From assembly GCF_029227915.1 (NCBI RefSeq), contig NC_079880.1, positions 18,866,001 to 18,930,000 of the forward strand: a DNA stretch of 64,000 nt, written 5' to 3'. This document shows positions 12,957 through 24,351 of this stretch, one piece after another. The notes below the pieces were generated by a model. It was not told the origin of the DNA, made no database searches, and saw only the letters and a list, made by a program, of their open reading frames with translations. The translations under genes were made by a program, and so were the position numbers. The DNA comes from Hydractinia symbiolongicarpus. Lineage: Eukaryota > Cnidaria > Hydrozoa > Anthoathecata > Hydractiniidae. Position 1 is the first letter of the stretch, and every line of letters starts with the position of its first letter.

Positions 12957-14233
12957 CTATGCACATAATTTCAACGTTACAATGAATATGTATGCCAAAA
13001 ACTCAAACACAAAAATCACCGATGCACCAACTAAGAAAGCTACCAAGCCACTAATTTTTGACAGCACGTCGAAGAATGTTTTTGACACGACTTCTCTTTC
13101 TATGCGATAAGTGTACTTGTCCTTATACTTCAAGGATACCCTCGCTTGGGCTCTAACCGCGCTGGAACGTTTAGATAACGCCGTGGCATCGTAGATAGTC
13201 TCTTCGCATGGACGAGCACAATTAGAAATATCAACACTTTTATTACTAGCCTTAAGGCATTCTGTGACGTTTTCTACAGTAATATTGGGACGCAAATATT
13301 GTTGGACAATTTTGTGAGGTATGTACTTTCGGCAGTGATCGTAAATGTCTCCACATTGCTTGTAAATTTTAATGCATTTGTGAGATTCTACACAGTTGTT
13401 GATTGAGTATTTGCCTGGAAAGATGTTTCTTGAATTGCTTTTAACACATTTCGTAGAATATGTTGTCTCCAATCGTTTGATAATTTTTTTCGTAATGTAA
13501 ATATCAATATTCATTCCGGGAGTCAATCGAATTGACTTTTCCACAAACACTCCATCGTGTTCTTTATCGTGGATGATAATTTCGATATGTTGAAACTGAG
13601 AATCGAACTTGCTGTTCAATACAGCAACTACAAGATCAATTTCAGCTTCATCATTATAATACGTTCCATTGGGATTCCACGTTACACAAGAACCACGAAC
13701 GTTGTTTGATGTTTTGAAAAACTTCCTATTAATATCTTCATATGTGCATCGTGAGGTCCGAGGACAGCTAAATTCAAATATGTTGTTAGACCAATATCTG
13801 GACCCGGACCTACTAATGTATTCTCGAATTGGGGTCTCATCATTGGTTCTTAGACATGGCTCATTTGGATCCAAGTAAAATGGCATGCGAGCGTTGATAT
13901 CAAATCCACAATAATATGTCTTCTCGTTTCGTTCAATACAAAAGGTGACAGCTGGAAAGGTATTTTTATTTGTGACAGCAGTTTCAGTCACTAAATAAAC
14001 GTCTTGGTCAAGATACTGATTGTATATGGAGTATGATGCATACCCAGCCAAACCAACACAAGCCAGAAATATTATCATCCACACAAATTTCTCACACCAA
14101 TTACCGTTGCAAATTTTAGACACTGCGTGCAATGTAAAGTTATTTGAATACTGGTTAGCTTTAGCAATAAGACGTTCTTTTCGACTTCGTGTGTTCCTGT
14201 TGTTTTTTGCAACAGATGACGTAACATTGTATG
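12957..14233 (-). CDS. DEG/ENaC channel, last exon, open copy B
   Basis: Paralogue of the 3241-4517 exon with the reading frame intact from the predicted acceptor to the TAG stop. Only a few amino-acid differences separate the two, such as Ile/Met in TM1, Gly/Glu and Pro/Leu in the ectodomain. It carries TM1, the Cys-rich ectodomain with several N-glycosylation sequons, and TM2 with the GAS selectivity-filter motif. The conserved His-Gly gating motif reads His-Ala in both copies. An indel just upstream (AAAAAAA at 14241-14247) breaks the extended frame seen in copy A. If the CAAG acceptor at 14234 is used, that indel lies in an intron and does no harm. The first exon with the initiator Met was not found, so the gene is annotated as partial. 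Confidence 0.85.
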
Positions 14234-14617
14234 CTTGAAGAAAAAAATAGTATTTAACAAGTTTTGATACAACACAACAGCTAAAGCTGTAGTTTTATTA
14301 GTAGATAAAATCAAAATAAACTCAAGAGTCAACATTCTGGTAAAAAATAGAAAAAACGATAAAGACAATAATAAATATAAAGGGTAATTGTTTTTAACAC
14401 AAAAATAATTTGTGCGCGGATAATGAAATTGACATTATAATTAATTGACTGAGGTTGAAATTGATTCGACTTTCCAATTTTATAATTAACACGGAAAAAC
14501 GTTCTTTAGTTTTCAAAAGATTAACCTAAAAAAAAGAGATTCCTTCATTAAGAAATATTTTGCCAATCAAATGTAATAATAAACCAAAGCCACAATAACC
14601 GTATATTAAGTATATTC

Positions 14618-14811
14618 TTAATGTAGAAATAAAGAGCAAAATATTATTGAAAAAATGACCGCCATTACGACTTCTACTTCGAAGCTTTTTCGAAGATTGC
14701 TAAATTTGTTTAATTTTGTTATGCCATAATAAAACGGCTACATAAACGGCAAAGGTAGACTTAATGTTAATTTTAAATTGCAGAAGTTCATCTTACTTCT
14801 CCCCAACAAAA
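14618..14811 (-). pseudogene. Orphan 3' tail of a GPCR
   Basis: Copy of the TM7/helix-8 tail of the receptor at 4900-5866 with no receptor body next to it. Duplication homology ends at 14810 inside what was the receptor. A 12-bp insertion (TACATAAACGGC near 14739) adds an in-frame TAG. It shows that the duplicated block was cut within the gene. Confidence 0.7.
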
Positions 14812-15258
14812 ATTATAAATGTTTTGAATGTGAGAAATTGTCATTGTTAGCTATTCTTAATGAATCAAGACAATGATTACATCTGAAAAAAATTATTCAT
14901 CTTGATTTGGCTGCGCTCACCTTTTTGTGTGTGAGTGATGAGTTTTAAGTTAGCTACCTAATATTAGCAGTAAAACAAAATGTTTTATCGCTCGCTGATA
15001 GACATTATCATCATACTCTTGTGTTTTTGTGTGCTTTGGAACAACAAGTAGATTTGATGTTTTAGGAGCGCACATTCTCCAGGTGATCAATTTCTACTTT
15101 GGTAGTCTTATCCATCACTGCTGCTAATTTTAGTGATTTATAAAATGGAAGAATATGCTTCTGTAAAAAATGTTTAATTTTTATACGAAGATTCTCCAAC
15201 AGCAGTTTTTTTAACAAAGAAAGATTAATTCCTTAATACTTAAACTAACAAAAAATAC

Positions 15259-15395
15259 CTACAATTTCTATTGTTCGTCTTTTGTCGTTCGACATCCTTT
15301 GAATTATTTAAGTTATCACAATCCGTCAGAGGATGCAGTTCGTTCACAATTTTATCGCTGTTGTTCTTAACCATGCTGAAAAGTTCTGTGTTCTC
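15259..15395 (-). CDS. Candidate internal exon, unknown protein
   Basis: An open stretch flanked on the minus strand by a convincing acceptor (TTTTTTATTTTCCAG, ending at 15396) and a donor (AG|GTATTT at 15259/15258). It would encode about 45 residues beginning ENTELFSMVKNNSDKI, polar and Asn/Lys-rich. I do not recognise the protein and found no partner exon. Confidence 0.25.
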
Positions 15396-16189
15396 CTGGA
15401 AAATAAAAAAAACAGAATGAAAGTTCTCACGAAAGAAAATAAAAGTTATCAAGGAACGTTCAAGGAGGAATGAAAGTATGATGTAATAATGAAGATGACA
15501 TTTAAATTTTTATTATTTCTTTTATTTTTTACCTTCTTTGCAATAAAAAGTATAGTACAGCTCTTCTAAATAATTTACACTAGAGACTTACAATTATTAA
15601 GATCAAACGAAAATTTCATTGCAAAGTAATAAAATATGTGACAAAAGAATTAAACCAAAAGGAGGAAAAACATTCTTAATTATTTAACGTATGTTGTCTG
15701 AGAAAAAAGAACATAGTTGACTCCTTCTCAGTTTGAGATTCCTAATACGTGTAAATCAAAATCAATCGTAAAGTAAAATTCAAAAAAGCACTTATTTTTA
15801 ACTCATCAAATCGTTAACAAAATAATTTTATAAGAGGAAGTGCACCTGTAGAAAAAAAAATCTGTTAGGCCAAGGTGAAACACAAATCTCTACAACTGAC
15901 GAAGGCACTGATTAGGAAATCAAGGAAATGACTTTGAATAAACGCATTTATAAGAAGTGTGTCAAACCCTTGCTTCAGTAGCTGATAAGCGCAAAACAGA
16001 TTCGGAGAAAATTGTATTACTTCCCATTATATGATACATGATGGCTGACTATGCCTTTTTACTCTGACGTTAATGTAGGTACAACGCGCACCAAGAAAAA
16101 GTTAGTATTTTCCATATGACTTAAAACGCAAATCGGATGATGTATTTAACAATTATAATAATAACTTAACAGGGGATAATTATTATTTA

Positions 16190-16222
16190 CATAGTCACTC
16201 GGAATAAAACCGAGTGACTATG
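16190..16222. repeat. Perfect 13-bp hairpin
   Basis: CATAGTCACTCGG, loop AATAAAA, then CCGAGTGACTATG. The flanks (TTTAC / GTATTTAC) extend it imperfectly. There is no adjacent gene. It may be the core of a MITE or a chance foldback. Confidence 0.6.
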
Positions 16223-17559
16223 GTATTTACTAGTCGAATGAAGCAAAAATAAGATTTAAAAAAATGAACTGGAAGTGTTTCTCCACGACGTTAATGGAAA
16301 ATAGGAGCTTGTTGGCAAACTTGATGAATTCTTTTCTCATTGCCTAAAACATTTTACAAAACATGTCTGCTTAGATGGAAAAGGCTTGTTAAACGCCGTT
16401 TTTTTAATTTTTTTGATTAAGCTTCAAGTTGGATTTGAATTATCCCACGTGTTAAAGCAATGCGTGGAAATCATTTCATTTGGTCAAAAAAAATTTCTTT
16501 GAATTGATTTTATGTGAAACATATTTGTGGGACTTTAGAGTGTGTTGCGCTGATTTCTACAACTGCGTGCCGCTTACCTATGTCCTACTTTATCTGCACT
16601 AATTTTTGCGAAAAATCTCGTTATTGCACAAAATTTATTATTATTTCTGCGCAAAACTTACGTTTTTTTTTTCTTCATAATTTTAAAGGAATTTAAATTT
16701 GCATGAAGGAATTTATAAGTGCAACACTTACCTCCACACTGCGTAATTTAATTCTTTCTGAATGTTGTGCCTTTAGCGTCTTCGGGAGTTTAAAAAAAGC
16801 AATACATCTGTTTTATTTGATCGCACAATAGTTTGCAAACAAAGAAATCGTAGATGAAAGCACAACAGATGGGAAAAATAGAAAAATTAGAATGCGTGTA
16901 TAAACATTTATTTCGTTGTGAAATTTTAAAAACAAAGAAAGAAATAACTAGAATTTTTTAAAAAGCCTTTTTTTCAGAATTAAAAAATTAAACCTTCAAC
17001 TTGTCACTATTCTTAATGAGTTCCCTAAATCCTGAGAGTGTTGTATTTATTGAAAAGGCGAAGTCCGCCATTTTTAATGTAAGTGAAAAAAATTATGTGC
17101 AAAGAACACATAGATATTAAAGGTACTGTCGAAAAAAAATTAAAACTTGATATACTAACATCTTGATACAAAAATAAAGAAAAAAAGCATTTATATACAA
17201 CCAAAATTTTCTTTCATAAGTTTAAACTGAATTTGTTTATTTGACCATTCTCAATCACCATCTTTACTAAACTTCGAATGCGGAAAAAGGACTGGGTAAA
17301 AACATTGTAATTTGCGTTACATACTTTATAAACTAGGAACAAATATGTTGCACGTACCTAATGTTAGAAATGACCCTTATTGGGAGATGTTTTGCTTCTT
17401 GGATTTCGTTGATACAATCTATAAAGTCCTTTTTTTCATCGCCTGGGAACTGGAAGCTTCCTATATATTTATACAAATCTTGCAGATGTGCTAAACATTT
17501 ATGAAAACACAGTGGATACATCATTGCCAAAATGTTACTACAAATAAGAAGAAAATTAC

Positions 17560-19335
17560 CTTTACATGGACAATTTTAAAGTTCAATATTTTCTTGGTGA
17601 GTGTGTCCATCGCAGAAAATGTACTGTCTGTAGCGTTATGTCCTGGTGAATCACATTGCCTATCTACAGCCAGTTTCAACGACCTCCAACTCTGCAATAC
17701 CTCCACGACCTGCTCCTCTTGATTTTTAAGCCATGCACGATTTGTTCAAATTATTTATTCAAATAGAATGCGAGTTTTTTCTAAAATTAAACCTGGCCAC
17801 GGCAATGGTAAGTAGTTACACGTTTGACACACCGAAAACGATATGACAATTGAGTTCCCATATTTTGGTGCTATTCTGTCAAGGTTTGACTAAGTGCAGC
17901 ACCATACTTGTTACAAAATTTAACAACTCTATAAGGTTCCATTTGAACACTATAAATGTAGAGTGACAATAGATAGGTTTTGTCTCCTTATTTCAACCTT
18001 CTTCTGAAACTCTATCAGTATCTGCATCCTCGTCTATTTCGTAATCGTTCACGTTATCTGGATCGTTTCTATCGCACCTTAAAATGTAAAAAAACATTGT
18101 ATATTTTCATTCGGCTAAATGGTAGACCGACCAATCCCCTATTAGGTTATCTTTCAAAAATTACCTTCTTAAGATTTCAATAACCAAGAATCGTTTTTGT
18201 CACTTTCATCATCTGTATTCTCATCTCTATCTAAAGCATCGTCGCCTTCACCAACCACTTCTTGGCATTCATCGTCTCTGTCGTACTCAATATCGACTTC
18301 GGACTCTTCGTTTTGACATTTAAATATGCTGGACAAGCCAAGCATAAATAACATATCTGAATGTCTAGCAATTGTATAATTTAATAATGCGTCGCAACTA
18401 ATTACACGGCATTGCAAGGTATGTTTTGGTTGGAATGTGCTGTTTAATAGCAAATTTGGTTCCTCTTCCTCTTCTGACGATGGGTCCAGCTCTAAAACAT
18501 AAATTAATGTGAAATTATGGACGACATGACTACCGATAGTTTGGTATATTACAAAAAATGATAACCAGATTCGTCAAGGAATTCAACTTGACATGTGGCG
18601 TCAGATTTTTTTTTTCACCATCGGACGATGCTGTCGGCGTTTAAGCATCGGCTACACCCACGGATGTCTGCGCAGATACTTTTATGTAAATGATCTTTAT
18701 ATTGGGTTGATGATTTGGACGTCGTTACTTCAGCCTGACAACCGACTGATTGTGATAATTGCTCAGGGTAATCGAAGGAAGACGACGAACATATATACCC
18801 ATACCACTGGTCGAAAATAAAGGGTGAATCTAAGGAGGCTATAGCTTGCCCTACCATCTAATGAAAAAAAAAATGAAAATAGTTTGTTTCACTACAAGGC
18901 AACTCTTACTTACATTACCATTACCTACAATAAAGCTACAAATTCACTGCTCACTGCTAAAATATGAAATGTTTCTCAAACTATTACCAGATCTAATGAA
19001 AATTTGTTCATACCTCTTCATGTTTTTTTCTTTTCCTTCTACGATATGTTTCCCGCTCTTTTGGCTTATCCTTATATGGAAAAATAGATAGAATGGCAGT
19101 AGTTAAAAAAATTTTTTTTGGGGTCCGGTTCTTATACGAAGAATAAGAATTTTGAAAATCCCACAAAGGGTCGAAACAATTTTGTTCAAAATGATCGGAA
19201 GAGACCTTCACAAGTTAGAAGTAAGAAAAAGGTTTTTTTCTCGGTTTCAGTAACATTTGCACTTTCCTCGTTTTTCTTTTTCTTCTTTTTCTTCTTACTT
19301 TTACTTGAACAGTTGACGACAACACACCAAGACAT
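17560..19335 (-). pseudogene. Decayed THAP plus Kolobok-like transposase
   Basis: The pieces run 5' to 3' on the minus strand. ATG at 19333-19335 begins MSWCVVVNCSS and a Lys-rich run, the Cys-x4-Cys start of a THAP zinc finger. After a frameshift, 19211-19008 continues with KVSSDHFEQNCFD and later AILSIFPYK, the HF and C-terminal part of THAP. An acidic linker lies at 18510-18169. A stretch with STFIVFKWNLIELL near 17930 resembles a Cys/FIVF region I associate with Kolobok transposases. At 17757-17560 the residues LAVDRQCDSPGHNATD and SAMDTLTKKILNF match the first catalytic block (D-x-x-CDSPG-x-x-A...D). A donor GTAATT follows at 17559. The second Asp and the Glu blocks were not found. Several frames are interrupted. 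The family name comes from memory of motifs and has not been searched. Confidence 0.6.
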
Positions 19336-22038
19336 TTTAAAGTTGTATCGTTATCAAAGACAGAGACAAACGCATGGAATAGATTTATACAATTCTGTAA
19401 GGCTGATATTACCCGCACCTGGTCTCAGTTCCCGCACAAAAAATAATGCAGCTTTAAAATAATCTACTTTAATTTGTGTAGACAGACTCTGTTTGTGTGA
19501 ACAGGGACATAAAGTTCTATCTCTGAAAGTAAGTTGCATGCTTTGAAATTAAATATTCATAAATTGCTACACTTTTTTGATAAGGGAGTAAAATATTAAA
19601 AAAAAAAAAAATTTAATCTGGTAATATTTTTCAAAGTAAAACAATCATTTTTAATTTACAATGTTTTGATTCGCCGAGAACCCAGCGCTTACGCACAAAA
19701 AATATCATTTTAGCCTCCCTTTCATGTAGAATCGCTTCAGTATAAATTTGCTTTCGAAAACGTGAAATATGGAAAATTTGTAAGCATAAAGGAAATGTTA
19801 CTCGAGTTGTAAAACTTTAGATAAATATAATCACTTATATTTTAGAAACAAATAGATAAGTTAAATTCAGTTCAGGTTACTTTTTATTATTATATTTTTA
19901 TTATTAATTTAAACGACACGGTAAAACTAGATAGGTTAAAATTAAACCAGTCAAGTAACTGTGATCAACCACAATCTGTTGTTCATTTTTAGCGCTATGG
20001 AATTCTATATACTTTATTTTCCTGAATTTTTTGCAGTCATTCTGTTTTCATGCTATAAGTCTTGCGTTTGCGCAATCATTGATCTTCGTGAAGGCTATGT
20101 TTGGGATTTTCCAATTGTTAGAGCTCATAAGGTGGACATATGTCAATACCTTTATTATATTGGCTTGCAATTTCAACTAATGATAAAAAAATTTGCAATT
20201 AGTGTCGTATAAATCAATCAAAGATTGATATTTTTATCATCCGTGGCAACGTAATCCGAACCATTTCTATTTAAACACTGCGCAAAAAAATGTTAAATTT
20301 GACCTTAAATGACTTACACGAAAGTCGATGTAACGTTGATGGAAAATTTACGAATATTGAGAAAAAAAATTATAATCATCTTAACTATCACATTGAAACA
20401 CCAGATTCAACTGCGAATGGCCTCTTTTATTTGACATGCCCGATTTATTCTACATAAGGCCAATACGAAGATAAGCATGAAGCTGTAACAAATAAAGAAA
20501 TTACAAATGTCTTTATAGTAATCTGTAAGTGATGGTTGCTGTTTTAAGATAAAAAAATTATTGAAATCTTTAGCCATGTCTGCTGTATATTCAAATGTCT
20601 ATTTTGCAAACGCACGTTTCGTCCTTTCGATTTTATGGTTTCCTACTTGTTTGTTTTATGGTATCTGATATTACAATCTATTATTTAGAGAGTTTTCAAA
20701 GTAGAAATATCAGATCATCAATATTTTCTGTTATTCGGTTTTTTCTGTATAAACCACATCTTCGTACTCAAAATGATCGTGTGTATACTTGTAAAGGAAT
20801 CATGATGAAATCGGAGAGATGAGGAACGGATATTGTCTTTTGGGAGCATGCATGCTAAAAATTTTGATTTTCTTTGTCTGATTTTTTGTTCCTAATTAGC
20901 TGCTCTTTCTTTTTGTTTATACACATCATCACTTGGATACAAATGATGCCAGATTTCCAGTTCAAAGCTTTCATGTTACGCTGTCAGATCGAGTCTTTTG
21001 GGTGGAATACGAATTTAGAAAGCGGTTTGTGAAAACAGAAGTTGCTTTCTGTGATATATTTATGTAGTAGTATTTTTTTACCCTCGCGTTAAACTAATTT
21101 GAAATATTTCAAATGAAATTATGAATTTGTGCGATTTAAAATGTATACAAAGTCATAGAGCATTGGAAGATAAGTCTCCAACACTTAGCTGTATCAATAT
21201 TGTTCTATTTTTTTAACTATTCAAAACATAAAATAAAGAACAAAGCATGTTTAGGCTTTTACAGAAACTCAAAAAATAGAAAACACTCTTTAACGAAATT
21301 AATATATATTTTAAGTTAACGAAATAATTGACAATAATTGACATTTGAATAAAACTTTTAAAACTTTGAAAAAATTTGTGGAAGTAACACACTACAAGAG
21401 CGTTTATTGCCACTAATATAAATACATACAGTGGAGCATAACCCGCTCAGATATTATAACCGCCAGCTAAGCTATACAGGATTCTAAAGCGTTAAATTCA
21501 GACAGGTGTTGCTAAAAGAGATTCGGAAGTGGCATTACTCGTTCATATTCGTTCATATTCGTGCATATTGACATCCCGGTAATGTTCAGATCTTTATAAG
21601 TTTTAACTCAAAAATAGAAACATATTTGTCGTGATGAAAAACAGATGGGGTGTTTTTCTTGAGCACAAAACTTACAACTGGTTGAAATATACGATGGACA
21701 AATCAGCTACTTATTGTGCTCTGTGATTGATAAAATTGTTTAACGAAGCGTAGAAATGATAAAAATATATTTATAGCTAAGAAACAATGTATGCAAGATA
21801 CAGGTGCCAGCACATATATCTTTTTTAGTTTTATATATATGTTGCAGAGATATGTGTTTCTTTCCAGAAGGTAACAAATGATTTTCCTTAAAAGCTGATC
21901 AACAGTACATTAGATAAAATTGAATCAACTTCTGAATCCATAAATACGAAGGTTTTCTGTTGAATTACCAATTGAGTAACTGTTGCTTTCTGTATAAACA
22001 GATATTTAAATCAAGAAATTGTGCAGATGTGAGGCATT
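19336..22038. other. No gene supported
   Basis: AT-rich DNA with isolated short open frames (19961-20212, 20595-20822, 21213-21413) that show no domain or splice context. Confidence 0.5.
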
Positions 22039-23613
22039 TCAAAACGAGGTGTGCTGGGTTTCTATATTACTAACCGAATGATTATTATTCATTCGTGAAA
22101 ATTTCTTTGAAGACTCCGATGGAATTTCGCTATGATTTTCGCCTTTCTTTCGTCTTATGATCACATAAACAATACCATTCAAAATTCCTCCAATGTTTGA
22201 GAAGGTTGTAACAAACTGAAACAACGCTTGCGGAACATCTGCTACTAATTGCCACACCCCATACAAAGCCATCGCCCACCATTGTATAAAGAAAGCTGCA
22301 ACAAATAAGGACATAGTCTTAGCTGCTCGATGTGATGCGCGGACCACGTGAGCATCCTTGCCAGAAACATCTTTGAACTTGGGCTCCTCTTTTTGAATGC
22401 GGTACCATGTTAAAATATACATAATGATGTTTACGGTGAGAATTAAAAGCAAAGGCACTGTGGTGAAGAACAGATTCGCGTACTCTCCCTTTACACCATC
22501 AAAGTAGCAGCTAAAGATAAAATAGGATTATTTCACTACTGTAAAAATAGGTGATTACTATATAGGCTAATATTACTTTTGAGGTCCTTTTAAAGCACAT
22601 TGTTTATTCTCTGTTGTTTTTATCTTTTTTCATTTGACAGGCCTCCAATCAGAACCTTCAAACAAATCAGAAGTTCAGTATTAAAATTTTATTAGCTTTC
22701 AGGGGAATTTCAACACCTGGCACCTGCCAGCTTGTGGAATAATTAGACATTATATAAAATTAGTCTAAAATCTTTTTGGATAAGTTGAATATCTAATGGT
22801 AGTAAGAACCTAGATTTTCTAAGTTAAATAATTAAGTATGTCTCTGAAGGAGATACGAGACTCAATTTGTGCCAATCATTATCTTCTCTACCTATGGTTT
22901 CCAATGTTAGGTTTACGCAAGTTCAATGTTTGTAATTTCTATAAATCACTTATTAAAAGCAACTTCACTCTTGTACTACCGAATATATATATGGAATGAA
23001 AAAAGGTTGTTGTTCGTACTCACAAGGTTCCATTTGGTCCCATAGATCCAGTCCCAAGAGCTATCATACCCGCCAAAAAGGGTGTTCCAAACATCCATAA
23101 CAATAACTTCCAATCATATTTTCCAAATTCAAGCTTTTTACGAAAGTAAATCAAAACAAAAGCGTTGATAGAAACCACATTTACCATCAAGTTCTGGGCA
23201 GTAATGAACTCGGCTAGCATGATGCCATAAAACTCGCAAAGTGCTTTGGGGTAGACATGATCTTTTGTGATGACAATATGCAAGTGATCCATTGAGTGGC
23301 ATATATTAAACAAGGCATCGCATATGGCAAGATAAACAACAAACCGTTCACTTTTTGTCCATGTAAAAAATGTTGATATTCTTTGATGTTTAAATGAAAA
23401 ACATATTACCAGTATAGCTGTTATCAAACTTAAAAAAATACATGTTAACGCTGGTAAATGGATGGCATAAAATTGACCGTTATCCAGTCCATATAATGCC
23501 AAATCGTATCCGCTTTCCTTCTTTGGTGCCATCGTGGTGTTACTTTGTAGTGATGTTTCAGTGGCTCTAGCTATTGCACGAGCCATAATAACTTTCATAT
23601 TTTGTGTCAACAA
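22039..23613 (-). CDS. GPR157/cAMP-receptor-like 7TM receptor, two exons
   Basis: Exon 1 is 23024-23613 and exon 2 is 22039-22510. The donor is CTT|GTGAGT and the acceptor TTTAG|CTGC; the phase-2 intron falls in extracellular loop 2, giving G-T-F-C-Y-F-D across the junction. The product is a 7TM receptor of about 350 aa: a short N-terminus, TM1 before FSFKHQRIST, TM2 in FVVYLAICDALF, TM3 ending INAFVLIYFRKK without DRY, TM4 WKLLLWMFGTPF, TM5 FFTTVPLLLIL, TM6 FFIQWWAMALYGVW, and TM7 with GGILNGIVYVIIRRKK in place of NPxxY. The last block and the loop-2 Cys resemble GPR157 and Dictyostelium cAMP receptors. A Ser/Asn-rich tail follows. The start is the first Met of exon 1; a later Met also fits. 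The paralogue at 36372-37951 shares the intron position. Confidence 0.8.
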
Positions 23614-24232
23614 AATAAATCACTTTCAGTTTTTTATGTCTATGATTTATTGTGGATTGTCCGATCTAGAAAAGAAGAAACAAATATGGTTGTTTCAGAT
23701 GATTGAAAAACTAGTTTGCTGAGTAATTATTCCACAAATTGAAATTTATATTGCGATTTCAGACGTCTGTCCGTTTGCTGTCTAAGAGAAAGTAATCAAA
23801 TCTGTCTGGCTTGACATTCATATCGTTTCGTTTGCGTGTTGCTTTCTGATCTTAATTGTTCTACTCTGGATTAAAAACTCTCTTTTTCTTTATGCACACA
23901 AATATTTCTCATTGAAACGAGTTTATACTATCACCGAATAATGTAAATAAAAGCACCAGACTGAGAATAAAAGAGTATATATTCTTTATTGGTTTTATAA
24001 CTGATCTAAAAGTATTATTAACAAGTAAATAATCTATTTCAGGACAAAGAAAAAAAGTACATTTTACGTAGGTTAAACTTTCTCCAAATAAAGACAACGT
24101 TTTTTACTTACAATTCGCCTCGTGGAAATCCTCCTTCAGATTGAAAGACACGGGTTTTACTTAATTAGAGGAAAACGTGTAACAGCTCTAAATGTAGAGA
24201 AGTTATAAATCTTCAAATGTTTCTTATTTTCT

Positions 24233-24351
24233 CAATGCGATACCTTTTTAAAATATACAATATTATACTCCGGTAAAAGTTCGTGTAAAAACACTGTGCT
24301 AAAGAAGGAATTTGCGTACTTCCTCTTCACATCATTGAAGCAGCAGCTGTA
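24233..24351 (-). pseudogene. Relic of a third paralogous GPCR
   Basis: Nucleotide similarity to the 5' part of exon 2 of the receptor at 22039-23613. The translation begins CCFNDVKRKYANSFFSTV, which parallels CYFDGVKGEYANLFFTTV, and continues to a degraded TM5. Nothing else of the gene remains nearby, so this is a short fragment upstream of the intact gene. Confidence 0.7.

Larger units (their letters stand above)
9736..14810. repeat. Segmental duplication, copy B
   Basis: Second direct copy of the 1-5080 block. Its left limit cannot be fixed here: base 9736 is only where copy A meets the window edge, and that base lies inside a MITE (9280-9916). The right end at 14810 is a clean break, after which the sequence no longer resembles 5081 onward. 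A 12-bp insertion near 14739 is specific to this copy and puts a stop in the leftover GPCR tail. Confidence 0.97.
14812..17559. other. Mostly featureless DNA
   Basis: AT-rich. It holds one candidate exon (15259-15395) and a perfect hairpin (16190-16222). Open frames at 16514-16696 and 17312-17530 are short and unrecognised. Confidence 0.5.
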
